From Perognathus longimembris pacificus (lineage: Eukaryota > Chordata > Mammalia > Rodentia > Heteromyidae), in NCBI RefSeq assembly GCF_023159225.1, contig NC_063176.1, positions 5,034,963 to 5,098,962 on the forward strand: DNA of 64,000 bases, given 5' to 3'. Below, piece by piece: positions 11,188-21,596 of the stretch. The translations under genes were made by a program, and so were the position numbers. Position 1 is the first letter of the stretch. The number at the start of each line of letters is the position of its first letter. The notes beneath the pieces were generated by a model. It ran no database searches, was not told where the DNA came from, and saw only the letters and a program-made list of their open reading frames with translations.

Positions 11188-11447
11188 CAACGCCAACCCC
11201 CGGCAGTGGACCGTGAGCTTCGGGACCACCATCAGCCCGCCCCTGATGAGGAGGGACGTCCGCCGGATCGTCGTGCACGAGCGCTACCGCTCCCCGGCCA
11301 GGGAGTACGACATCGCGCTCGTGCAGGTCACCCCCCGGGTGGCCTTCACCGCCGACGTCCGCCCCGTCTGCCTGCCCGACGCGTCCGCCGCCCTCCGGCC
11401 CAATGCCACCGTGTACATCACGGGATTCGGGGCGCTCTACTACGGCG
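11188..11447 (+). CDS. TMPRSS11A: TMPRSS11A exon: catalytic Asp, extremely GC-rich
   Basis: Acceptor ggcctccccag|c and donor tacggcg|gtgggt bound a 260-base exon, phase 2 in and phase 1 out. Joined to the previous exon it reads CFKSNANPRQWTVSFG. The catalytic Asp is in EYDIALVQV; VCLPDAS and ITGFGALYYGG follow. PNATVY holds an N-glycosylation sequon. The base composition is very odd: of 86 complete codons only two (aat, gga) do not end in G or C, and I count about 36 CpG. Relative to the human protein as I recall it, many changes go to GC-coded residues (Ala, Arg, Pro, Val). The reading frame and catalytic motifs are intact, so this is biased substitution rather than decay. The donor differs from consensus at +3 (gtgggt), and a donor-like tandem array starts some 55 bases downstream. 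Confidence 0.94.
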
Positions 11448-11502
11448 GTGGGTACCTATCTCGGGGGCACGCGAGCGCGAGGAAGGCTGGGCACCAGCTA
11501 GA

Positions 11503-12421
11503 GGGGTGAGCAGCTAGAGGGGTGAGCAGCTAGAGGGGTGAGCAGCTAGCAGGGTGACCAGTTAAGAGGGTGAGCAGCTAAGAGGGGTGAGCAGCTAGCG
11601 GGGTGAGCAGCTAGAGGGGTGAGCAGCTAGCGGGGTGAGCAGCTAGCGGGGTGAGCAGCTAGCGGGGTGACCAGCTAGAGGGGTAAGCAGCTAGTGGGGT
11701 GACCAGCTAGAGGGGTGACCAGCTAGCGGGGTGACTAGCTAGAGGGGTGACCAGCTAGCGGGGTGAGCAATTAAGAGGGTGACCAGCTAGAGGGGTGAGC
11801 AGCTAAGAGGGTGAGTAGGTAGAGGGGTGACTAGCTAGCGGGGTGAGCAGCTAGCTGGGTGAGCAGCTAGCGGGGTGAGCAGCTAGCGGGGTGACCAGCT
11901 AGTGGGGTGAGCAGCTAGTGGGGTGAGCAGCTAGGAGGGTGAGCAGCTAGTGGGGTGAGCAGCTAGGAGGGTGAGCAGCTAGTGGGGTGAGCAGCTAGGA
12001 GGGTGAGCAGCTAGCGGGGTGAGCAGCTAGCGGGGTGAGCAGCTAGTGGGGTGACCAGCTAGTGGGGTGACCAGCTAGCGGGGTGACCAGCTAGTGGGGT
12101 GAGCAGCTAGTAGGGTGACCAGCTAGGAGGGTAACCAGTTAGTGGGGTGAGCAGCTAAGAGGGTGAGCAGCTAGCGGGGTGAGCAGCTAGGAGGGTAACC
12201 AGCTAGTGGGGTGAGCAGCTAGGAGGGTGAGCAGGTAGAGGGGTGAGCAGCTAGAAGGGTGAGCAGCTAGGAGGGTGAGCAGCTAGCGGGGTGAGCACTT
12301 AGGAGGGTGACCAGCTAGGAGGGTAACCAGCTAGTGGGGTGAGCAGCTAAGAGGGTGAGCAGCTAGCGGGGTGAGCAGCTAGACGGGTGAGCAGCTAGAC
12401 GGGTGAGCAGCTAGCGGGGTG
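11503..12421 (+). repeat. minisatellite, 16-bp unit, about 57 copies
   Basis: Tandem array with consensus ggggtgagcagctagc and variants at a few sites (gagcag/gaccag; cgggg, agggg, tgggg, gaggg). It starts about 55 bases downstream of the GC-rich TMPRSS11A exon and stops before ctgtcctctcccgcag. Higher-order structure is visible: a 32-bp dimer of the tgggg and gaggg variants three times at 11917-12012, and a block of about 75 bp at 12115-12190 duplicated at 12306-12382 (offset 191-192 bp, twelve units). Each unit carries ggtgag, a 5'-splice-site-like motif. The 16-bp period also changes frame, so it is not coding. Confidence 0.97.
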
Positions 12422-12629
12422 CTGTCCTCTCCCGCAGGGCCGTCCACAGCTCGTCTACTTGTTCTTTTTTCTTTTTAAAACTCTTATTTCACAAGTCGAA
12501 TTGTATCTACGGCGAAATTCAGGACTAAGGGAAGGGGGAGGCGAGGGGAGGGGGCCGTGTTGAAGGTTGGTGAAACAGATTCAGACGCGGTGTGTTCCTA
12601 AGACGCTTTGTTACATTGCAAAAAAATCC

Positions 12630-12785
12630 ACGACAGATTCTACACATTTAAGGTAGGGGGGGTAGGGGTGGCTTGGAGCGGGGACAGGAGAGAATGTTGA
12701 AAGCAGGGGTGGCATTGATTGAGATGAACTGTATTAAAATTGCTGTGCTCAGTGGCAATGCCTTTGCACAACTACCTAAAGATAA
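12630..12785 (+). mobile_element. L1 3' UTR fragment
   Basis: G-rich run, then gagaatgttgaaagc.ggggtggcattgattgagat, similar to the 3' regions at 39160-39230 and 40880-40950. Confidence 0.6.
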
Positions 12786-12788
12786 ATA

Positions 12789-12789
<1 letters not shown>

Positions 12790-12838
<49 letters not shown>

Positions 12839-13058
12839 GTGGCTAGGCCGGAGTCTGAGCGCTGAGGATGGTGGTTCAAAGCCAGCCCTTCATGCGGGAA
12901 AGTCTGTGAGACTCTTTTCTCCAATACATTATTTAGAAAAAGCTGGAAGTGGCGCTGTGGCTCAAGTGGTAGAGCACAAGCCTTGAGCAAAGGAAACTCA
13001 GAGATTGCACCTAGTCCCCGAGTTCAAGCTCCAGGAAGCTGGGGGAGGCGGGTGAGAC

Positions 13059-13101
<43 letters not shown>

Positions 13102-13115
13102 GAGACAGAGAGAGG
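12790..13115 (+). mobile_element. (CA)n, composite SINE, (GA)/(CAGA)n
   Basis: CA repeat 12790-12836, composite SINE 12838-13040 (gctgtggctcaagtggtag, gagttcaagctcc) and a purine/CAGA repeat 13055-13115 at its 3' end. Confidence 0.85.
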
Positions 13116-14639
13116 GAATTCAACTCAACTTAGCCAAACCAGAAACAGAAAGAGATAACGAAAGCAGAAAACGTGGCCATTGTAAAGTGGAAATCAATGC
13201 GAGTGAGAAGGTGAACTTTAAACCCAGCTACCACCAGGCCTTCCTCAGATGCTATTGAGCTCTGAACGTCTGAATCCTTCCCATCTCCTGTCTGTCCCCC
13301 CCCCCCCCACCATGTTCATTTGGAGGGCCTCTAGCTCCACGTAGTGGTAGAGCTGGCCAACAGCAGGACCAAGTGAATTTGGATGGATGGACCTCCTCCT
13401 TCTTTTAGTCCTGGGCGGAAACATTTGCTTTAATTCGAAAGACAGCAAAACTTTTAAATCCTCATGGTATTTATTTTGTGCATATCTTTTCTTAGTACTT
13501 TTTTAATGTACTTGCAAATGCCTCTTTAGAAATACATTTTGAAATGGTCCTCTTGATATTCTTGAAACAATGTCTATTTCTATTACAGAGTAGCAAGTTA
13601 CCACAAACTTAACAGCTGAAAACAGCGCCCATTTTTTTTATTATTATTTTTAGTTTTTGTTGGTCAAAAGTTCCGATACCACGGAGTTGGGTGCTCAGTC
13701 TCTCCCAAAGATGCAATCCAGGGGTAGCCCTCAGAGTAGTCACAACTTTGGCTCTGGAGCCTAGCTCAAGCTGACGCGTGGAAGAATTCTGTTTCTTGCC
13801 GCTGGAGAACTCAGGGTGTCTGGTTTCCTTAAAGGAAATTGTCTCTGATTTCAGCAAAGTTCTAAGCCCATATGGAGAAGTCTCAACTGATTTGAATAGT
13901 CTCACCTTGGATGATTGACTTTTTAATCAATCAAACATCAATCAGATTAGGGGCTTTAATACATGTGAAAATTTCCTACATGTAATTATGAAAATCGTAC
14001 CCATCATATCCACAGATTGCCACTATACTTGGGACATCGTGGAACTCTAGCCGGGAGAACGCTGTTTCCTGGCCACTATATAGTTTTGTAGGAGAATGCC
14101 ACATGCCAGCATACTTGTGTTAGCCATCCCAGTGAATGTACCTGCCACAGTATTGCCTTCAGGATTTCCACAAGATTAAAGCATTGTTACTTAGTGAAAT
14201 AGGTGAAAGCTCTTTATAAAATGTAAAGGATACTATGCATGTACATAGTATGGTAAGTTTTTTTTATTAACCAAAGAAACAATACTACATAGAAAAATTT
14301 CTAGGAACAATCTAGAGTCTGAAAATGCAAACTTCATGAAAATGGAATGTCTTCCATAAAAATGTAAAGTAGCTCTTTAAAAAAAAAAAAAGATTGTGTT
14401 TTTTAAAAAGCCAAATGGTTAAATGGTTTTCTTGCTTAAAGTCTTTATAAAAGTGTGAAGCACAGAATGTATCATTAAATGTGCCAAAATTCAATCAGAT
14501 TTTTTTCCTCTAGGACTGCTTATATGCTAATATCCTGTACTGACAATTTTAGAATGAAAAAGATTCAAAAAACCTACTCTTTTCATGTTAAGTAAGGATG
14601 CTGATTGCAAAAACTAAAGCCACTGTCTTTTTTCTTAAG

Positions 14640-14782
14640 GGGAATCCCAAAACAATCTCCGAGAAGCCAGAGTGAGGATCATCAGCAATACTGTGTGCAA
14701 GCAACCACATGTGTATGGCAACGACATAAAATTTGGAATGTTTTGTGCCGGATTTCTGGAAGGAATTTATGATGCCTGCAGG
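14640..14782 (+). CDS. TMPRSS11A: TMPRSS11A exon: S1 pocket Asp
   Basis: Acceptor ttttcttaag|gggaa (AAG instead of the commoner CAG) and donor tgcagg|gtaggt bound a 143-base exon, phase 1 in and phase 0 out. It reads ESQNNLREARVRIIS, then CKQPHVYGNDIK and MFCAGFLEGIYDAC. The Asp in YDAC is six residues before the catalytic Ser supplied by the next exon, the position that fixes trypsin-like preference for Arg/Lys at P1. Composition is back to the local AT-rich norm. Confidence 0.94.
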
Positions 14783-15246
14783 GTAGGTTGGAGGGAGAAA
14801 ATCATCTAAATATCTGTAGCCCAAAATTTTTATATGTCCTACGAAATACTTTGTGTTTTATGTGAATATAAAATTCATATATCATGTCAGCTTGAAAAGG
14901 TTCTAAACGTAAATTTCACAATGTGTACCTTCTTCAAATGTTTTATTAGGCAATATGAAATAAGCAAGGAGTTTCTGTGAGGCCATGAAGCTAAGTAACA
15001 AAATTAAAATTTCTTAATAGCCATAAACTGCAGGAAAAGCAGAGTTCCCATGTTCAAAGGGCTTGCACTGCACTGAGGATTCCAGGATGTACAATGAACC
15101 ATGATACAAGGCTCTAAGTAACTCAGTGGAGAGCAAATATTTTTTCCTTGAAGGGGCAATCTTAACCAGCATTCAAGAAAGGATATTTCAATAAAGCCTG
15201 AAGGTCACTAGGCCCAATTATGGGTAAGAATGCTGTATTCAAAAAG

Positions 15247-15454
15247 AGGGGATATAGCCTAGTGGCAAGAGTGCCTGCCTCGGATACACGAGGCCCTAGG
15301 TTCGATTCCCCAGCACCACATAGACAGAAAACGGCCAGAAGCGGCGCTGTGGCTCAAGTGGCAGAGTGCTAGCCTTGAGCAAAAGGAAGCCAGGGACAGC
15401 GCTCAGGCCCTGAGTCCAAGGCCCAGGACTGGCAAAAAAAAAAAAAAAAAAAAG
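15247..15454 (+). mobile_element. ID-like dimer SINE
   Basis: ggggatatagcctagtggca first monomer with ggttcgattccccagc; second monomer gctgtggctcaagtggc; A tail to 15454. Probable short duplication aaaaagagg at 15241-15249 and after the tail. Confidence 0.92.
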
Positions 15455-16689
15455 AGGAAGCAATGTTGTCAAAGTGAGGACACTGTTGAGTCTCAGCATG
15501 AGGAGCAGGAGAGGTGAGGTTAGGCTACTTGACGATGTCCTGAAGTTCTTCCAGTGCTTTCCCCAGCCTCCACAATCTACCTGCCGTGTCTATTTTTTTT
15601 TTTTGACAAAGGTATAAATGTGTGTATTCTCAGCGACCCTCGCTTTTTTCACATGAGATTCTTGAAAACTCCAAGAAGCGTTGAAAGGATGAGGTGACAG
15701 GAAACTCTACCCAGAGTTCTACAAATATGGGCACCATATTGTCAGGAAAGCAGTGAGCCCCGTGTCACTCAGGCTGAGCTAATGTCAATGGATGAGAACG
15801 TGGAGGGAGGCAGCCAGCACTGAAATAATGCGGAGAGACGCCTGGGCCACGGGAAGCAAGCAGAGGCAGGGTCTTGAAGGCTTGGAGTAGGCAGGGTATT
15901 ATGATTCAGTGAGATCAATGACAAGCTTCAGGAAGGACTGGCAGTCAGACAGTCCTCACTGAGGTAAGATTCCTGCTTCACCATGCGAATGTCCACTCGA
16001 GGGAAAATGGGGAAAGTTACCGGGTAAGGGACTCAGGCACACGACCCCAATATAGAAATGCCATGGTTGTAGCTGGTGCTCTTGATGAAGGCCTTCATCT
16101 CCATGAGAAGACAGAAGAAGCCCAGCCACTAACGTTAGATGATCAGCTCAGGAGGTACAATAACAAACGGCGTCAGGTCTGAAACAGGAATCCTGGGAGC
16201 CCATTACCAAAGCATCTGCCAGTGCTTTTTAATTGTGAAGCTTATATGCCTCCTATGAAAACAAGGACCCAAGTATTCAAAGCCTCATCGTCAAAAATGT
16301 TAGGACCCGAGCAACAGGAGGAAAACTTCAGAGCTTCGAAGGAATGGACATCACACTTGCCTAGAAAATCTCTATCATCTTGGAAGGTGGAAGACAGGGG
16401 AAAACGCATTCGTATTTCAAAAATAAAGTTATTTCATTCAAGTTTCTTGCTCATGAAATCTAAAACTAATATTAACTAGGATGACAGAATAATAAATTTG
16501 AGACAGGCAGTGACTTCAAAAAAAACGGATTTCTTACAGTGTCTCTCTTAGGAGAGAAATGAGATACTCAGGAAAATGGCGTTGAGAAAATAGAAAGAAC
16601 CTAAACCATCGTAAATTTCACACGAGAGAATACTATATGCATGTGTGCATGAGAAGGACAGACACACAGACAAATATAAGAGTCAGGGG

Positions 16690-16840
16690 ACAACTCATGG
16701 GGGGGAGGGAAAGGGGGATTGGGGAGAAGGGGAATGAGGGAGGAGGTACCAAACAGTACAAGAAATGTATCCATTGCCTAATGTATGAAACTGTAACCTC
16801 TCTGTAATTCAGTTTGATGATAAAAAATATATATTAAAAA
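16690..16840 (+). mobile_element. 151-base truncated L1 with target-site duplication
   Basis: Only the G-rich 3' UTR and terminal motif (caaacagtacaagaaatgta, ctgtaacctctctgtaatt) are present. Flanks aagagtcagggg at 16678-16689 and 16841-16852 are identical. Close to the 3' end of the L1 at 47254-48153. Confidence 0.9.
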
Positions 16841-17295
16841 AAGAGTCAGGGGGAGTAAAAGCTAACATGTCATCTGGTGTCCTTGACAATCAGTAACAAT
16901 TATTATTAGACCATGTCGGATTTTTTAGAATGTTCAACATTTTCCATGGGTACATGGAAAACTAGCCACATGAAAATAAAGTATGTTATTATTAATAAGA
17001 AATCAAGACTGACAAATAAAAGTAAAAAGAAATCAAGATTTTGCTTGAATTTATAACATTTACAAAATGATAGCTGTTAATATAACCAAAAGTAGAGCCT
17101 GACTCATACATAATGATAGAGTGAAGTAAGTTAGAAAAAGTTGTAAAATAGCTAGATCCTGAACTACGTAACAAGAAATTAATATAAATAGTCTAAATAG
17201 AGAAGCCGAAATTTGATCATATCATTTAATGACAAGAAGTGAGATGATAAGAAATCACAAAACTAGCATGAATTGGCAAAATGAATAAAGAAATG

Positions 17296-17600
17296 TAGGG
17301 TATACAAGATGCCAGTACATCACAGCTGTAACCCTGGTTCTTTGGGTAGCTAAGAATGGATGAATTCTAGTTTGGGGCCAGCTGAGTAGAAGTTGAACGT
17401 GGTAGTGTACCCCTGTGATTTCAGGAATAATGGGAAGCTTAAATGTAGGTGTAGCAAAGATCAGGCGTGCACTGGCGGGAAGCGAGGCCCTGTTCTAAAA
17501 TGATGAGCCAACGCAAAAGCTGAAGGCGTGGCTCAGTGGTCCTGTGTCATTCGTGCAAGCGCTAGACCTCATGTCTATTAATGTCTAGCAATGCAAATAA
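17296..17600 (+). mobile_element. degraded B1/ID composite
   Basis: Worn copy: cagctgtaaccctggttctttgg, then ggcgtggctcagtggtcc and aagcgctagacc. Lies just upstream of the last TMPRSS11A exon. Confidence 0.5.
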
Positions 17601-17609
17601 GCATCTTAA

Positions 17610-17831
<222 letters not shown>

Positions 17832-19432
17832 CAAAGAGAGCTGCACACGGGACACACGTGCATGAAGACCCAGACATCCAGCAGGCACCAGCACAGTGAA
17901 GCGAGATTGAATGACGAGCAGCAGGAGACGCGTGACAGGATTTCATTCACTGTCGTGTAGTCAGCCAGTGACCCATAGCCAAGAGAAAGGGGCTTTGTAG
18001 GTGTAAATTAATGTCAGTTTACCCTAACTTGGAAACTATAGCAAAGATATTCAGTCCTTTAAGTTAAATAAGTTGGAGGATAAAGAAAATACCCTGCAGA
18101 TTCTCTGTTAGCCTTGAGATGTTAGGGTGCCTTTGTCCAGGGCGCCCCCTTAAGTCAGAAACTCCTTGAACTCTCCGAGTGCAGAAGAATCGTAAGTCCC
18201 CAGTGATTTTTCCAGACTTCACGAATAATACTACTTTCCGTTTCCTTTTCTTCCTGGTTTTCTAGGGCTTTCTAGGGTTTTCTAGGGCTTTTAGGAAGCA
18301 GCTTGCTACTTCCAAATGCATGTGAGGAACTTTGATAAAGGCAAAAAATATATAGGGAACAAAGTCTAGTGTTAAATTAATGGCTTCCTAATTCTTAGCT
18401 GTGAAACCTCTCTAATGCTTCTGTGGGGTTATTTTTTTAGCACACACAGAGATCCCTATTATACCGAGAAGTCCTGACTAAAGAATAATAGATAAAACAA
18501 TAAGGGTTCAGTCATCTGACATTTTTAAACGCAGTTACATATTTTGATCACCAGGGGGAGATTTTTATCTATGATTATTTTAATGGGGGGGGGGTGCCCA
18601 ACAAAAATTTGGAATTCGTAGTCATGGTTACCAGCTGCCACCATGCTAGAGCCCTAACACCTTAAAAGAAGAAGAAGAACATTTAAGAAATAAAATTCAT
18701 GGACAGAGTGGTCTAAGTCAACATGCCCAGTTAAGTGTTTCATGCGGGAATTAGGAGATGCCTACTGCATTCCATAGAGCAGCTAGACGAAGGCTTTGTA
18801 GAAATGCTACTGCATTCTGCAGAGCCTGTGAAACCTCAGCATTTGTACCCTGAGGAGTCTCAGGCAGTCCAAATTAAGCCAAACTTATTCGAACAAGGAA
18901 ATTATTTTAAAACAATCCTAAGGCAGTCTATTTTTTCCTAATGCGATCTAAATGGGATTTATAATTTGTCCACCAACAATTAATTCATAATTTAGACTAA
19001 TAGAATTTTAAAGTTTAGGAAAGTTCCCACAGGTCACAAAACCCAACACAGTTATGTTAGGGTCAAGAACACTGAAACTATTGGTAGCTGGCAATCCTGT
19101 GTATCAATTTTCACATGCCTTTTTCCTTACTATCTTTGTGATGGCCTCGATTTGTTGAATCAATAGTGGTATTAAATACATTTTTAATTAGGAAATTCTT
19201 AAACTAATTAATGATTTTAAGTGATTCACTTAGGCAGCTGGCTGCCAATTCTCTGAACTGTAGACATATAAATAATTCTGAATTGTGGTGGCAAGGTGAA
19301 ACTTTTACTTGAATGCTGAGAATTAGGAAATCATTTTAGATTTGTAAACTATGAACTTTTAAACTATTTTCTGTAACATTTCATTGGGTCATATGTAAGC
19401 AAATGTTAATAAATCAGTTCAAATCTAATAAA
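17832..19432 (+). other. TMPRSS11A: probable 3' UTR of TMPRSS11A
   Basis: About 1.6 kb of SINE-free unique sequence follows the stop. Candidate polyadenylation hexamers aataaa are at 18689-18694, 19408-19413 and 19427-19432. The last two are close together, and an ID-like SINE begins only about 65 bases later. The end point is an inference; transcript data would settle it. A short tctaggg-type tandem sits at about 18264-18292. Confidence 0.5.
19408..19432 (+). promoter_or_regulatory. tandem AATAAA polyadenylation signal candidates
   Basis: Two aataaa hexamers 19 bases apart (19408-19413 and 19427-19432) are followed by the GT-rich stretch agttggtggg. This is the best placed cleavage signal downstream of the TMPRSS11A stop. 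Motif-based only. Confidence 0.4.
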
Positions 19433-19495
19433 GTTGGTGGGAAGAGCATTCTACAAACAAGATTACTGAGTCTGTGTTAGCTTAGTAGTGCAAGT

Positions 19496-19717
19496 TTGTT
19501 GTGGGTTGTTTTTTGTTTGTTTGTTTTTTGCCAGTCCTGGGGCTTGAACTCAGGGCCTTAGACTGTCCCTGGCTTCCTTTTGCTCAAAGTTAGCACTCTA
19601 CCACATAAGCCACAGCAACATTTCCACCTTTGTTATGTTAATGTGGTGCTGAGGAATCGAACCCAGGGCTTCATACATGCTAGGCAAGCATTCTACCACT
19701 ATGCCATATTCCCAGCC
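19496..19717 (-). mobile_element. ID-like dimer SINE
   Basis: gccagtcctggggcttgaac to gccatattcccagcc, with the T-rich tail at the left. Flanked by agtgcaagt at 19487-19495 and 19718-19726. Confidence 0.9.
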
Positions 19718-20051
19718 AGTGCAAGTGTTTTAACTGTGGTAAAAAAAATTACATTCCTTTTAAGCAACTAGTTTGAATTATTCTGAAGCCAGGCTTCTTA
19801 ACATTTATGCTACTGTCAGAAAATCTCATTGTTTTAAAGGGCTGCTCTGTTCACTGTCAAGTGTTTAGTAATATCCACTAAATACTACAACACCCCTCTC
19901 CCCCCATATTATGATAGCTAAAAATAACACAAGATATTGGAATGTTTCCTAGGGAACCAAATTATGCCCTATTTTGAAGGAAGTTGTTATCACTTTTAGA
20001 AATGTGAGACTCAAAAATATGACATTGAGTAATGCAAAACTATACTGATCA

Positions 20052-20258
20052 GGGCTGGGGATATAGCCTAGTGGCAAGAGTGCCTGCCTCGGATACACGA
20101 GGCCCTAGGTTCGATTCCCCAGCACCACATATACAGAAAACGGCCAGAAGCGGCGCTGTGGCTCAAGTGGCAGAGTGCTAGCCTTGAGCGGGAAGAAGCC
20201 AGGGACAGTGCTCAGGCCCTGAGTCCAAGGCCCAGGACTGGCCAAAAAAAAAAAAAAA
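20052..20258 (+). mobile_element. young ID-like dimer SINE
   Basis: Near-identical to the copies at 21384 and 15247. Perfect duplication aaaactatactgatca at 20036-20051 and 20259-20274. Confidence 0.95.
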
Positions 20259-20311
20259 AAAACTATACTGATCAAGTTCAACCTTCACTGTTAGGTCCCT
20301 TTAAGAAACAG

Positions 20312-20392
20312 TGCACCGTGGCTCAAGTGGTAGAGTGCTTGCCTTGAGCAATGGAATATAAGAGACACAGTCACCCAGAGAACCCGACCAAT
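20312..20392 (+). mobile_element. ID-like tail fragment
   Basis: caccgtggctcaagtggtag followed by agtgcttgccttgagca, without the B1-like head. Confidence 0.7.
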
Positions 20393-20898
20393 GGGTCCTA
20401 AGTCATTTAAATAACAATACTGTGTAGCTATAGATATATTTTTCAAAATTAACTACAGTAAAATATTGCCATATCTTCAAGTCAATATGATAAGACATTG
20501 TCTCCAGAAAAGATGATAGTTAAGTTTGTTCAATTTAATCATCACCTTTGCTATGGTTTATGCTATTAGTAATACTAGAAAATAATGCCCTAACAAAGAC
20601 TTTTTTAAACTGAGCAAAAATCATGTTTAAAGTATTTGTGAGATTTTTATTTTTGCCTGTGATATGCCTAATATTTTCTTAAATATCTCAGTCTTATCAC
20701 TGATTGAGAATTTCTTTAAAATGAAAAAGATAGATACAAAATGCAAAGCACTGGCTAATCAAAACACCCACATATCACACTCGAATTTTACATGCTCTTA
20801 ACCTGCGCACAGAACGTATGGCATAGCAAAGAATAACGTTGTATAATTTCTCTGAATTTTGTCTCCTTATGTTAAAGAAGTGAAAATAAATGTGCATG

Positions 20899-21129
20899 AA
20901 GCCAGGTACTAGTGGCTCACACCTGTAATTCTAGCTACTCAGGAAGCTGAGATCTGAGGATCGAAGTTCAAAGCCCGCCCAGGAAGGAAAAGCCAGGAAA
21001 CTCACCTCCAATTAACTACTGAGAAAAAGCTGAAAGTGATGTCCTCCCGGCTCAAGTGGGGTAGCGCTAGCAGTGAGCACAACGAGGCTCAAGGACAGTG
21101 CTCAGGCTCTGAATGCAAACACACAAACA

Positions 21130-21168
<39 letters not shown>
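20899..21168 (+). mobile_element. composite SINE with (TG)n tail
   Basis: Head cactagtggctcacacctg-type, tail ending at 21125, then a TG repeat at 21130-21168. Confidence 0.85.
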
Positions 21169-21383
21169 TGGTATAATAAGATATTCTCATTTTACTTTCA
21201 AATTAATAATATAATGTGACTGAAACAATCACAACAGGATCGGTTATTTCAAAGTAGCAAAGGAGAAGGAGACTACTCTTGGTTAAAAGTACCCAGTCAG
21301 GATATTCCCAATGAGCCATATAATATAGTTAGTGAAAGCTATGTAGACATGAAAGACTAAGCCCTATCAAGAATATAGGTCTT

Positions 21384-21596
21384 GGGGGGCTGGGGATATA
21401 GCCTAGTGGCAAGAGTGCCTGCCTCGGATACATGAGGCCCTAGGTTCGATTCCCCAGCACCACATATGCAGAAAACAGCCAGAAGCGGCGCTGTGGCTCA
21501 AGTGGCAGAGTGCTAGCCTTGAGCGGGAAGAAGCCAGGGACAGTGCTCAGGCCCTGAGTCCAAGGCCCAGGACTGGCCAAAAAAAAAAAAAAAAAA
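21384..21596 (+). mobile_element. young ID-like dimer SINE
   Basis: gggctggggatatagcctag start, 20-base A tail. Perfect duplication aagaatataggtct at 21369-21382 and 21597-21610. Confidence 0.95.

Larger units (their letters stand above)
11448..14639 (+). other. TMPRSS11A: TMPRSS11A intron with GC-rich minisatellite
   Basis: 3,192-base GT-AG intron. It contains the 16-bp minisatellite (11503-12421), an L1 3'-end fragment (about 12630-12785), a CA microsatellite, a composite SINE (12838-13040), a GA/CAGA tract, and then unassigned AT-rich sequence from 13120 to the next exon with nothing recognisable. Confidence 0.85.

Noticed and set aside
11503..12421. CRISPR-like regular array
   Set aside because: Units are contiguous with no spacers, in a mammalian intron; it is a minisatellite.
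15260..15330. tRNA gene suggested by A and B box-like sequence (ggttcgattcc)
   Set aside because: It is the ID-like first monomer of a dimer SINE, with A tail and many sister copies.
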